This document shows, piece by piece, positions 1 through 6,692 of a stretch of DNA of 8,831 bases (the first letter of the stretch is position 1; the number at the start of each line of letters is the position of its first letter). The position numbers and the translations under genes are program-made. The stretch lies in the NCBI GenBank assembly GCA_013140935.1, contig JABFSD010000937.1, positions 1 to 8,831 of the forward strand, read 5' to 3'. The DNA is from Acidobacteriota bacterium. Lineage in GTDB: Bacteria; Acidobacteriota; Blastocatellia; RBC074. Under the pieces are notes generated by a model. The model was not told the origin of the DNA and made no database searches. It saw only the letters and a list, made by a program, of their open reading frames with translations.

Positions 1-261
1 TTTCAAATCACTGAAGGTATTGTTACAGACATGACAAATTAAAGCGATGCTCTTTTTGCGAATGTACGCCAATGTTGCCTTCTACTACCTGCTTTCTGGC
101 TGGCCGTCAGTGTTAGGGCAGAATGCTTTTTCAGAGGCGAGGGCAGAAGTTTTTTGGTTATTATAACCAGATGTCCCGAAACCCAAGATTTCTTACGAAA
201 AAAGAATTTCTCCACGACTCATGTAGAACTACCCAGGCAATTCCCAGAGAGCAAAAAACAA
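1..261. other. non-coding stretch left of the last gene
   Basis: This A+T-rich stretch lies downstream of the last glycosyltransferase gene. Short open frames exist on both strands (for example one of 61 codons on the plus strand from 123, which runs antisense into the glycosyltransferase gene). None has a recognisable motif or a good ribosome binding site. I see no intrinsic terminator after the stop at 262: a short T run follows it on the minus strand, but no stem precedes that run. The only structure is a small inverted repeat at 156-168, listed separately. Confidence 0.5.
156..168. repeat. perfect 6-bp inverted repeat around a TATAAT hexamer
   Basis: The arms ggttat and ataacc are exact reverse complements separated by one base. 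On the minus strand, bases 165-160 within it read TATAAT, the consensus -10 hexamer, with TTGGGT 15 bases upstream as a poor -35. It could be a promoter or operator for a gene starting beyond the left edge. In A+T-rich DNA such a hexamer also arises by chance, so this is only a candidate. Confidence 0.25.
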
Positions 262-1095
262 TCAAATCACCGAAGTTCGCTTGGCAGAAAGAACGCGGCC
301 TACAATAAAGTATAATGAGTATAAATAAAATCGTAACTTTCGAAATGGCCCTTTGACCTTTAACGATGAGAGGAAATGAAATACACTATTGATATATTCG
401 TTATTGCTTACGCGCAGGTTATTTTTGACTAAAGACGGAAAGTCCCTTACAAAGTCCCAGTCTTCGTTATTGTGGCTCATTCCGCTACCTTCATATTCTG
501 CTACCACAACATCTAGATATTTCTTTTCTATTTTATCTGAGCCGAAACATTTGATGTTCATTACATAATCTGCCAAAAGTCTATATCGAATATCATAGTC
601 ACCTAAAAGTTCAAATACCTCACGGCCATAGAAAATAGACTGATGGCATATATTATAAACCATCCCCAGCCATAAACTGCTAATTTGGCCGTGATACCTA
701 GTCGCCGACCCTGGCCGACAGACATTTCCGTATACAAAAGCCAGATCGTGCTGAGGCAATCCCTTGGCTGCCTCGCGCAGAATGCCTGTTTGTAATGTAT
801 CGCCTGCGCCAAGAAAATATAAATACCGTCCAGAGCTTAAGGCGATTCCCTTGTTCATTGCGTCGTAAACGCCCTTATCAGGCCCAAAGAAAATCTTTAA
901 AGCATCGCCGTATTTTTTAAGTATTTCATTGGTTTTATCCGTAGAGCCGCCATCCAGTATGATGTACTCGAAAAGGTCTGCGTCTTGTGAGAGTACAGAG
1001 GAGATGGTTTTCTCTATCTTATTCTCGCCGTTGTAAACAGGCGTAATAATAGAAAATACTGGTCGGGCTGTTGCGTTTGGGTTTGTTGCAGGCAT
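262..1095 (-). CDS. WcaE-like family 2 glycosyltransferase
   Basis: Cytoplasmic GT-A fold glycosyltransferase that would add one sugar to a lipid-linked glycan; donor and acceptor cannot be told from sequence. With the start at 1095 the protein has 277 residues. It shows the family 2 opening SIITPVYNG (15-23), ILDGGSTDKT (46-55), the block GVYDAMNKGIALSSGR (75-90), FLGAGD (94-99) where other families carry a DxD, and HQSIFY (151-156). This set matches what I recall of WcaE of colanic acid synthesis, where the metal site also reads xSGD rather than DxD, so the GAGD is not a defect. An in-frame TTG at 1161 would add 22 residues. The ATG at 1095 is preferred because TAGGG lies about six bases before it and the conserved fold starts shortly after. 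It is the last gene of the run, 119 bases after the methyltransferase, and its DNA is markedly A+T rich. Confidence 0.85.
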   Translation of the reverse strand: MPATNPNATARPVFSIITPVYNGENKIEKTISSVLSQDADLFEYIILDGGSTDKTNEILKKYGDALKIFFGPDKGVYDAMNKGIALSSGRYLYFLGAGDTLQTGILREAAKGLPQHDLAFVYGNVCRPGSATRYHGQISSLWLGMVYNICHQSIFYGREVFELLGDYDIRYRLLADYVMNIKCFGSDKIEKKYLDVVVAEYEGSGMSHNNEDWDFVRDFPSLVKNNLRVSNNEYINSVFHFLSSLKVKGPFRKLRFYLYSLYFIVGRVLSAKRTSVI

Positions 1096-1214
1096 AGATA
1101 ACCCTACTTGTAAGAAAAAAGAAATGAGTTCCAAAAAATGGTCACGCAACCTGTGAGACAAGATTCGTCGGCGCGCGATATTGATGAAGCGTTAAGATTT
1201 AGAGAGAATGTGAG

Positions 1215-2219
1215 CTATCTCGTCTTCTCTGACTCAGTTATTTCTCCCGATACTTTTTGGCAGGTTAATGTCACGGTCTCGCTATTGCCTGTCAATAAAA
1301 CTGTAATTGTTAAGTATAACAAGCAGACGGGGAGCAATGCTATTCCTAGTGCCATGAAAAATAGCTTTCTGGTGTTACCCGCTTGAGAAAAATCTGCGAA
1401 GAGGCTATGCCCGTTTGGGTTAGATGTTTCTTGTCTTTTTAGTATATCCAGCCAATTCATCAAGCTGCTAAATGTTAAAACAAAATCAAAAAGATGAAAA
1501 TTTTGTCGGCGAGTAACGGTAAACCCGGCAGTGCTTAAGATTGACGAGAGAGTTTTTGGGGTAAAGTGTTGAAAGTGCCAAGGAATACCAAGAGGCGTCC
1601 AGTGCGTTTTGAAAAGATGAAAAGTTAAACAGTCGCTATTGGGGACTTCGATGACTAACAACCCGTCATCTTTTAATATCTTTTTAGCTTTATGCAAAGC
1701 AGATAGAGGGTCTGATAGATGTTCAAGCACATGCCACATTGTAACAACATCGAAAAAATAACTAGGGAAGTCAGAATTGATTAAATCAACTTGTTCTACA
1801 TTTATGCCTTTACTTCTAGCAAGGGCGCAAGCCGCAGCAGAAAACTCTAATCCATAGGTATCCCATTGATTAGACTTGAGTGATGCTAGAAACTCACCAT
1901 CGCCACATCCAACGTCTAGCGCTTTGCCAGCAGTTCGCCCGAGCAAGGCACCACGCCGCTGTCCGGCCCATAGACGGTAAACAAAAGAACGTACATAATC
2001 AAAGCTGAGCGCTTGCGAGGCGGGTTTTTGATAGAATTCTTCTCCGTATAGTAATCCCAGTTCTTCATCGGAGGGCAAAGGGTTGGTATACTTAAGGTTA
2101 CACTGAGTGCAAAAGACGACTCTGTATAAGTTTCCATTTGCCGATTGCTGACTTGTTAGAAGGAAAGATTCTGCTCTGCTAGCAACGCAAGCAGGGCAAT
2201 TCCGAATATGATTCGTCAT
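1215..2219 (-). CDS. zinc-ribbon class I SAM methyltransferase, with C-terminal membrane segment
   Basis: SAM-dependent methyltransferase of 334 residues, probably modifying a sugar or a nucleotide-linked sugar of the glycan. The N-terminus holds two CxxC pairs (C8/C11 and C37/C40), a zinc-ribbon-like module common in this group of polysaccharide-locus methyltransferases. The Rossmann domain follows: motif I ALDVGCGDGEF (100-110), the acidic residue after strand 2 in GLE (123-125), and DVVTMWHVLEHLSDP (157-171), then ILKDDGLLVIEVPN. A hydrophobic segment near residues 290-312 should span or anchor in the membrane, which would hold the enzyme near the lipid-linked substrate. The ATG at 2219 has only a weak upstream G-rich stretch as ribosome binding site, but the first cysteine pair begins seven residues later, which supports it. 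It lies between the FkbM-type enzyme and the distal glycosyltransferase. The methyl acceptor (O, C or N) is unknown. Confidence 0.82.
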   Translation of the reverse strand: MTNHIRNCPACVASRAESFLLTSQQSANGNLYRVVFCTQCNLKYTNPLPSDEELGLLYGEEFYQKPASQALSFDYVRSFVYRLWAGQRRGALLGRTAGKALDVGCGDGEFLASLKSNQWDTYGLEFSAAACALARSKGINVEQVDLINSDFPSYFFDVVTMWHVLEHLSDPLSALHKAKKILKDDGLLVIEVPNSDCLTFHLFKTHWTPLGIPWHFQHFTPKTLSSILSTAGFTVTRRQNFHLFDFVLTFSSLMNWLDILKRQETSNPNGHSLFADFSQAGNTRKLFFMALGIALLPVCLLYLTITVLLTGNSETVTLTCQKVSGEITESEKTR

Positions 2220-2283
2220 AATTTAGTAAACCCGCAACTAGTATGGGGAGATAAAACTTATATGCTGGAGTACAGCAATAGGC

Positions 2284-2313
2284 CAGCCTGTTGACTTTGA
2301 CAACTTTGGGCTG
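2284..2313. repeat. imperfect hairpin between two methyltransferase genes
   Basis: The arms cagcc (2284-2288) and ggctg (2309-2313) pair. Inside them gttg (2290-2293) pairs with caac (2301-2304), separated by a small internal loop. It lies in the 110-base gap after the FkbM-type gene. No T run follows on the minus strand, so it is not an intrinsic terminator; it may be RNA structure at an intergenic boundary, or chance. Confidence 0.2.
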
Positions 2314-2329
2314 ACGGATCATTTAGGTT

Positions 2330-3112
2330 TTATTGACGCGAATAGTCCTTACGCTCGAACAACCCATCAATCTGTAAAATGTTGCCGACTTTTCCTGTTA
2401 AATAATCCAATATACCAATAAAAGTAAAGCCTAGCTCATGCAGGTGAAGATATAAATCGTTAAAAGTTGGAGACCCTTCGTATAAAGGTTCTAGGCTTAT
2501 TTCGATTATGCAATAGCGACCTTGCCTCACGAAATCAGCACCGCCTTGGAGTACTTTATCTTCATACCCTTGAACATCTATTTTGATTAGGTATGGTGCG
2601 GCGAGGTTGTTTTCTTTGGCAAACTCGTTGAGCCGAACGACCCGGACTGGTTGCTCAGACGAGCGTTTAGTGAACGGAAATTCCATCTTGTGCAAGTCCG
2701 TCATGGGTAATAACGAGCTTGATGGCGAATAAGCATTTCGATGAAAGCTGATAGTATCGCTCTTCTCACCGAGCGCTACGTTGAATGTTTTGATAGAAGG
2801 GAAATTTTGAGTTTGTTTGGCGAGCTTCTCATAGATATCAGGAAGCGGTTCAAACGCATATACCGTGCTTACGTTCTTGAACTTAGCCATTGCAGTCGCA
2901 AAGCGCCCAACGCTTGCGCCAATGTCTAAAACGACAATATTTTTGTCGTCTAGACATCGCTGGACTTTAAGATAATGTTGCCTTTCAAAAAAACTAAGCG
3001 GAAAATTGAAAGAGCTCTTAACGTGTGGGAGTTTCAGTTGCGCAGTGGCTTCGAGTTGTGTGTGGACAACCCCCAAAACTTGCTGCATTCTACCAATAAA
3101 ATTTTTAATCAT
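2330..3112 (-). CDS. FkbM-family methyltransferase
   Basis: SAM-dependent methyltransferase of the FkbM family, 260 residues, a usual length. Members commonly O-methylate sugars or polyketide hydroxyls; in this setting a sugar hydroxyl of the glycan is the likely target. Visible motifs are VVLDIGASVGRFA (60-72, SAM-binding motif I), VYAFEPLP (84-91, acidic residue contacting the SAM ribose), the signature LIKIDVQGYEDKVLQGG (175-191), and IIEIS (202-206). No signal peptide or membrane segment is evident. It follows the small membrane protein after a 129-base gap and precedes the zinc-ribbon methyltransferase by 110 bases. The ATG at 3112 has no clear ribosome binding site; an in-frame ATG eight codons later (3088) is possible, so the exact start is uncertain. 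The family call is firm; the substrate is not known. Confidence 0.88.
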   Translation of the reverse strand: MIKNFIGRMQQVLGVVHTQLEATAQLKLPHVKSSFNFPLSFFERQHYLKVQRCLDDKNIVVLDIGASVGRFATAMAKFKNVSTVYAFEPLPDIYEKLAKQTQNFPSIKTFNVALGEKSDTISFHRNAYSPSSSLLPMTDLHKMEFPFTKRSSEQPVRVVRLNEFAKENNLAAPYLIKIDVQGYEDKVLQGGADFVRQGRYCIIEISLEPLYEGSPTFNDLYLHLHELGFTFIGILDYLTGKVGNILQIDGLFERKDYSRQ

Positions 3113-3147
3113 AATTTTGTCAGGTTTGGGGATGTGTGGGCGGTTGA

Positions 3148-3177
3148 CCGGTTATCACAACTTCAAGGGATAATCGG
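3148..3177. repeat. inverted repeat upstream of the FkbM-type gene
   Basis: The arms ccggttatc (3148-3156) and gataatcgg (3169-3177) pair over nine positions with one G.T, around a 12-base loop. In the minus-strand transcript that G.T pair becomes an A-C mismatch, so the RNA hairpin would be weak. It sits in the 129-base gap between the small membrane protein gene and the FkbM-type gene. A role as operator or RNA structure is a guess. Confidence 0.2.
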
Positions 3178-3241
3178 CACTCGCAAGCGTCAAGGTGCAT
3201 AGACTTGAGTTGGGTGCTTTCTTGCTGCCATAACTTAACCC

Positions 3242-3628
3242 TTAACCTCCATGAGCTAGGAGCGCGATTCCAAGAGCGATAACTGCGGTGCCGGCCCAGC
3301 GCCATAAATTAATCGGCTCATTTAGAACCAAGTAGGACATTAATAAAGCAAGTATGTAGTAAACGCCGCTGAGTACAGGTAGTGCATAGCTCAATTCGAA
3401 GCGCGATAGCGCGGTTAGCCAAAGAATCATACTGATACCGCTAAGGCTTAATCCGATTAAAATTTTTGGCGTTGTTAAGACGAATAACAATAGCGACGCG
3501 ACGTTGGCCACGCTGGTAAGTGAGACGGTACCGCCTTGCTTCATGCCTTGCTTGAACATTAGTTGGCTTAGCACCAAAACGAAAGCGTTTAGCAAGATAA
3601 TAAGATGTTGTGTCGTCCAACGAGTCAT
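3242..3628 (-). CDS. small EamA/SMR-type membrane protein, ArnE/ArnF-like candidate flippase
   Basis: Short, very hydrophobic protein of 128 residues with four predicted membrane helices (roughly 7-25, 43-75 as two close segments, 80-101, 108-125). Its pattern fits the small multidrug resistance/EamA half-size fold: an early MFKQG after helix 1, LSYALPVLSGVYYILALLMSY, LNEP between helices 3 and 4, and RWAGTAVIALGIALL at the end. In the Arn pathway, ArnE/ArnF of this type flip undecaprenyl-phosphate-aminoarabinose across the inner membrane. Here the gene starts 15 bases after the stop of an ArnC-like glycosyltransferase, so the inferred role is moving that enzyme's lipid-linked sugar to the periplasmic face, probably as a dimer. 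No strong ribosome binding site is seen; translation may be coupled to the upstream gene. A drug or metabolite exporter is the alternative. Confidence 0.75.
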   Translation of the reverse strand: MTRWTTQHLIILLNAFVLVLSQLMFKQGMKQGGTVSLTSVANVASLLLFVLTTPKILIGLSLSGISMILWLTALSRFELSYALPVLSGVYYILALLMSYLVLNEPINLWRWAGTAVIALGIALLAHGG

Positions 3629-3643
3629 GTAAATACTTTGTGA

Positions 3644-4588
3644 TTATGAGATGTTAGGTTTTTCTGATTTCTGGAGACGTTGTCGAATCGTGTACGTTGG
3701 GCGTTCCATCATGCGAAAATGCATTCGAGCAAGATATTCACCAATGATGCCTAGCGCAAAAAGCTGGGCACCGGCAAAAATAGTAATCATCGCCGCCAGC
3801 ACGTAAAATCCCCAGAGTTCCGAGCTTTGCGTAAGAGCGCGAAAACCAACGTAAGTCAACAAAACAAAGCCAATAAGGGTAAACGCAAATCCGATCAGAC
3901 TGGAAATTTGTAGCGGCAGCACGCTAAAGCCTGTAATCATATTCAGGGCGTGCACGATCAATTTTCGAAAATTGTAGTTCGACATTCCACTTTCTCTTGG
4001 GTCGTGTCGGACGGGCAAGGCGGAGAAACGGGTGGTGCCCCAGGTTAAGAGTGCGTCAAGAAAGACATATGACCCTGAATAACTGGCGAAGGCTTCGCGG
4101 AGCGAAGAGCGAAAAGCGCGAAAAGAAGTAATGCTTCTGGCAACGTCGGCCCCCATCGCGCTTTGAAGTACGAGTTTGGTGGATTGCGAGGCCGTATCGC
4201 GCCAGAAACCATGTTGTTCTTTTTGCGGAGTGCCATAAACCACATCAAATCCCTTGTCTAACTCGCTCAACAGCTTAGGAATTTCTTCCGGCGGATGCTG
4301 TAAGTCATCATCCATCGTGATGATAATTTCGTTTTTAGCCTGACGAATGCCGCAGAGCAGTGCGTTATGCTGGCCGTAATTGCGCATCAAGTTAATTCCA
4401 TGTATCCATGGGTAATGCTCTGCCAAGTCGCCAATCACACTCCAGCTATCATCCTTGCTCCCGTCGTTGATCAGAATGAGTTCAAGCAGCCACCGATTAT
4501 CTGCTTTGACCTTCCCCAGTCGCTGCACGAGTTGCGGTAGTATTTTCGCGCTATTATAAACTGGAACTATGACTGACAACGTATGCAT
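3644..4588 (-). CDS. ArnC/DPM1-like polyprenyl-phosphate glycosyltransferase
   Basis: Membrane-bound family 2 glycosyltransferase, 314 residues, close in plan to ArnC and GtrB. These enzymes move a sugar from a nucleotide donor to polyprenyl phosphate on the cytoplasmic face. The catalytic domain has SVIVPVYN (5-12), LINDGSKDD (39-47), MRNYGQHNALLCG (68-80) and TMDDDLQHPPEEIP (91-104) with the metal-binding acidic cluster D93-D95. Two C-terminal membrane helices follow (about 227-250 and 262-286), then LGIIGEYLARMH (279-290), a typical ending for this group. The neighbouring small SMR-type gene starts 15 bases downstream, giving a glycosyltransferase and flippase pair. The epimerase 46 bases upstream may supply the donor sugar, though this is an inference. 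The ATG at 4588 directly precedes the conserved first strand. It is distinct from the second ArnC-like protein at 6693-7691. Confidence 0.88.
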   Translation of the reverse strand: MHTLSVIVPVYNSAKILPQLVQRLGKVKADNRWLLELILINDGSKDDSWSVIGDLAEHYPWIHGINLMRNYGQHNALLCGIRQAKNEIIITMDDDLQHPPEEIPKLLSELDKGFDVVYGTPQKEQHGFWRDTASQSTKLVLQSAMGADVARSITSFRAFRSSLREAFASYSGSYVFLDALLTWGTTRFSALPVRHDPRESGMSNYNFRKLIVHALNMITGFSVLPLQISSLIGFAFTLIGFVLLTYVGFRALTQSSELWGFYVLAAMITIFAGAQLFALGIIGEYLARMHFRMMERPTYTIRQRLQKSEKPNIS

Positions 4589-4610
4589 TTTGGTTGCTTC
4601 GAATAACTTA

Positions 4611-4632
4611 CTAATTTAACTGCTAATTTAAC
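4611..4632. repeat. tandem 10-bp direct repeat (12-bp period)
   Basis: Two exact copies of ctaatttaac (4611-4620 and 4623-4632) are separated by two bases. They lie in the short gap between the epimerase stop and the start of the ArnC-like gene. They could be a slippage duplication or a small protein-binding site. No promoter or terminator can be tied to them. Confidence 0.5.
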
Positions 4633-4634
4633 GA

Positions 4635-5582
4635 TTAGATGCTTTCCTGCTTGCGGTTCCAAGCCTCCTGGATTCCGCTTTCAAGGTCGTACGTCGGCTT
4701 CCACCCGGTTAAATCCTGCAATCGTTGAATATCTAAAACATTGTAGGGGACGCCGGGGACATTCCTGGTTTCATAACTGTGCTTAGTCTCTAAACCTGTT
4801 ACTTTATTGATCATCAAAAGAATATCTTGCAGACTCGTCCCTATCCCACTGCCGATATTCAGAGTGACCGATTCGCTAATGTCCAAGTCTATTAAGCGAA
4901 GAGTAACATCCGTTAAGTCATCAATAAAAATATAGTCCCTGACAGTATCGGCGCTTGCCCAGATACTCAAGGGCTGTCCGGCTTTGACTTTTTCTAAAAA
5001 AACGTCAATCACGCCTTGTGAAACGCGCCGAATTCTTCCTGCGCCGTAAGGATTGGAAATCCGTAGGATGAGATAATCCAGTCCTAAAGTTCGGTGATGA
5101 AAGCCGATCATTTCCTCGCAAAGCAGCTTTCCCATTCCATAGCTCGAGAGCGGTGCCGTTCGGTCACGCTCGCTCACCAGACGAAATTCGCTGTTGCCAT
5201 AAATGGTTCCGCCAGAAGAGGGGAAAATCAGTTTTTTCACCTGACATTTAGCCATCAACGATAGCAATAAATTCAAAGACTGTAACGTCGTATTCAATTC
5301 GCTTTGCAATGAATAGGGAGAAGTGCTGGGAATTGAAAACGTAACAAGATTAATCACCAGCGAAATGCCCGTCAGTGCCTGTTGCAAGGCTTGCTCATCA
5401 AAGACCGACCCCTCGATGACTTCTAGGGTGCCGAGTTTTTCCAACTCCTTTTTTTGAGCAATGTCGAAGCGACGGCTAAAAGCCCTGACCCTGTAATTAC
5501 TTTTGAGCAAAGCCTTAGTTAAGTGTGAGCCGATGAAGCCGCTTGCTCCTAGCACTAACACAGGCTTATTTTTCAAATCCAT
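4635..5582 (-). CDS. NAD-dependent nucleotide-sugar epimerase/dehydratase
   Basis: Extended short-chain dehydrogenase/reductase acting on a nucleotide sugar in the cytoplasm, 315 residues. It resembles UDP-hexose 4-epimerases in general plan. Visible elements are the NAD-binding loop LGASGFIGSH (11-20, GxxGxxG spacing), SSGGTIYGN (122-130) ahead of the catalytic YGMGK (Y148, K152), ISNPYGAGR (175-183) and VRDYIFIDD (214-222). The C-terminal third, ending with the GWKP block (293-296), is typical of the family. The reaction (4-epimerisation, 4,6-dehydration or 4-reduction) cannot be fixed from motifs alone. The ATG at 5582 has TAGG about five bases before it. It is preceded by a 139-base gap and followed by the ArnC-like gene, so it may make that enzyme's donor. 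Confidence 0.85.
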   Translation of the reverse strand: MDLKNKPVLVLGASGFIGSHLTKALLKSNYRVRAFSRRFDIAQKKELEKLGTLEVIEGSVFDEQALQQALTGISLVINLVTFSIPSTSPYSLQSELNTTLQSLNLLLSLMAKCQVKKLIFPSSGGTIYGNSEFRLVSERDRTAPLSSYGMGKLLCEEMIGFHHRTLGLDYLILRISNPYGAGRIRRVSQGVIDVFLEKVKAGQPLSIWASADTVRDYIFIDDLTDVTLRLIDLDISESVTLNIGSGIGTSLQDILLMINKVTGLETKHSYETRNVPGVPYNVLDIQRLQDLTGWKPTYDLESGIQEAWNRKQESI

Positions 5583-5646
5583 AAATGCCTACAAATCACA
5601 GATATTCGATGTGCGTTAATCTAACAACGTGTTTTGAGTTTGATTG

Positions 5647-5675
5647 ATTTTCCAAATGATCGGTGAACGGAAAAT
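5647..5675. repeat. 7-bp inverted repeat upstream of the epimerase gene
   Basis: The arms attttcc (5647-5653) and ggaaaat (5669-5675) are exact reverse complements around a 15-base spacer, in the 139-base gap between the acyltransferase-isomerase and epimerase genes. There is no T run after it on the minus strand, so it is not an intrinsic terminator. It could be an operator-type site. I see no convincing promoter in the same gap. Confidence 0.3.
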
Positions 5676-5721
5676 GCCAACGACAAGTTTTCACCTTCTT
5701 CAGATAAGCCTGGATCATGGC

Positions 5722-6681
5722 TTACGAAGGAATGCGTTGTTGGATAACGGTGCGCTCAAATTCGTCATAGTTGCGGATGTAATCATCGGCGTCATATTTA
5801 TGCGATGCCAGGACTAACAGCAAAGCATCAGGAGAAAATTTATATTGAATGCCCCAGACGAGCGGCGCTAAATGCACGCCGATCGCCGGGCTATTGAGTA
5901 ATATCTCTTCGCGGCGCGTTCCATCATCTACGACCAAACAACAATCCCCTTTCAAGCAAACCAGAAACTGATGCAACTCTCTGTGGGCGTGTTCGCCGCG
6001 CACTTCTCGGCTCGGCACGTCGAAAACCACGAAGTAACGCAACGGCGCAAAAGGCAGGTTTTTTTCGATTTCGCCGACCGACAGTCCCCCACGCAAGTCA
6101 GCGATGATCGGCATTTGATAAAGTGAAACGCCTTTGACCTGCGAAGTTTTCAGCGACAACTCTTTAGTGTGTTCCTCTTTTATTGTTTGCGCGGCGGAGT
6201 ACGGCGAATCAACGTAGCCAGTGATTTGCGCCGGATTGCCGATCACTTTGGCGTAGGGCGGAACATCGTGTGTCACTACAGATCCGGCTCCGACCAAGGC
6301 GCGCCTGCCGATGTTCAGCCCGGGCAAAATCGTTGCATTCGCGCCAATGGTCGCGCCCGCGCGTACCACGGTGCGCGCTACGTTGGCAAGATATTGCTTG
6401 CTGCGCGGATATGGGTCATTAGTGAAAGTCGCATTTGGGCCGACAAACACGTCGTCTTCGAGCGTAACGCCATCCCATAACTGAACACCGCATTTAATCG
6501 TAACACGGTCTCCTATACGCACGTCGTTTTCGATAAAGACGTGATCGCAAACGTTGCAATCCTGGCCGATCACAGCTTCCGGTAAAATGTGGGCAAACGC
6601 CCACACGCGCGTGCCCGCTCCGACGCGTGCGGATTCCACCAAAGCCTGCGGATGTTTGAAATAATTTTCCTGTGATTGCAT
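5722..6681 (-). CDS. fused sugar N-acyltransferase / dTDP-sugar 3,4-ketoisomerase (WxcM/FdtD type)
   Basis: Bifunctional cytoplasmic enzyme of 319 residues for a dTDP-3-acylamino-3,6-dideoxyhexose (Fuc3NAc or Qui3NAc type). The first domain (about 10-155) is a left-handed beta-helix of hexapeptide repeats, with FTNDPYPRSK (86-95), IGANATILPGLNIG (112-125) and VTHDVPPYAKVIGNPA (136-151), as in QdtC/FdtC-like acetyltransferases. A linker of about 30 residues follows. The second domain (about 185-318) is a WxcM-like cupin with VRGEHAHRELHQFL (227-240), whose two histidines H231 and H233 match the HxH described as catalytic in FdtA, then GVHLAPLVWGIQYKFS (268-283) and SHKYDADDYIRNYDEF (293-308). 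In the pathway the cupin acts on dTDP-4-keto-6-deoxyglucose, a PLP aminotransferase then acts, and the helix domain acylates last. That aminotransferase is not in the window. The gene starts 11 bases after the upstream glycosyltransferase stop, so coupling is likely. Whether the product is Fuc3N or Qui3N is undetermined. Confidence 0.9.
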   Translation of the reverse strand: MQSQENYFKHPQALVESARVGAGTRVWAFAHILPEAVIGQDCNVCDHVFIENDVRIGDRVTIKCGVQLWDGVTLEDDVFVGPNATFTNDPYPRSKQYLANVARTVVRAGATIGANATILPGLNIGRRALVGAGSVVTHDVPPYAKVIGNPAQITGYVDSPYSAAQTIKEEHTKELSLKTSQVKGVSLYQMPIIADLRGGLSVGEIEKNLPFAPLRYFVVFDVPSREVRGEHAHRELHQFLVCLKGDCCLVVDDGTRREEILLNSPAIGVHLAPLVWGIQYKFSPDALLLVLASHKYDADDYIRNYDEFERTVIQQRIPS

Positions 6682-6692
6682 GAAACTACGAG

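Noticed and set aside
94..99. FLGAGD in place of a DxD motif in the distal glycosyltransferase as a sign of inactivation (residues 94-99, near bases 799-816)
   Set aside because: WcaE-like enzymes carry a similar xSGD at this place and the rest of the domain is intact, so the variant is normal for the subgroup.
123..308. 61-codon open frame on the plus strand
   Set aside because: It overlaps the 3' end of the distal glycosyltransferase gene antisense, has no recognisable motif and no clear ribosome binding site.
3120..3305. 61-codon minus-strand open frame between the small membrane protein and FkbM-type genes
   Set aside because: It overlaps the end of the membrane protein gene in another frame, and its arginine- and serine-rich translation shows no domain.
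6169..6480. 103-codon plus-strand open frame
   Set aside because: It lies wholly antisense inside the acyltransferase domain of the fused enzyme, whose frame shows clear family motifs. Long antisense frames are common in G+C-rich coding DNA.
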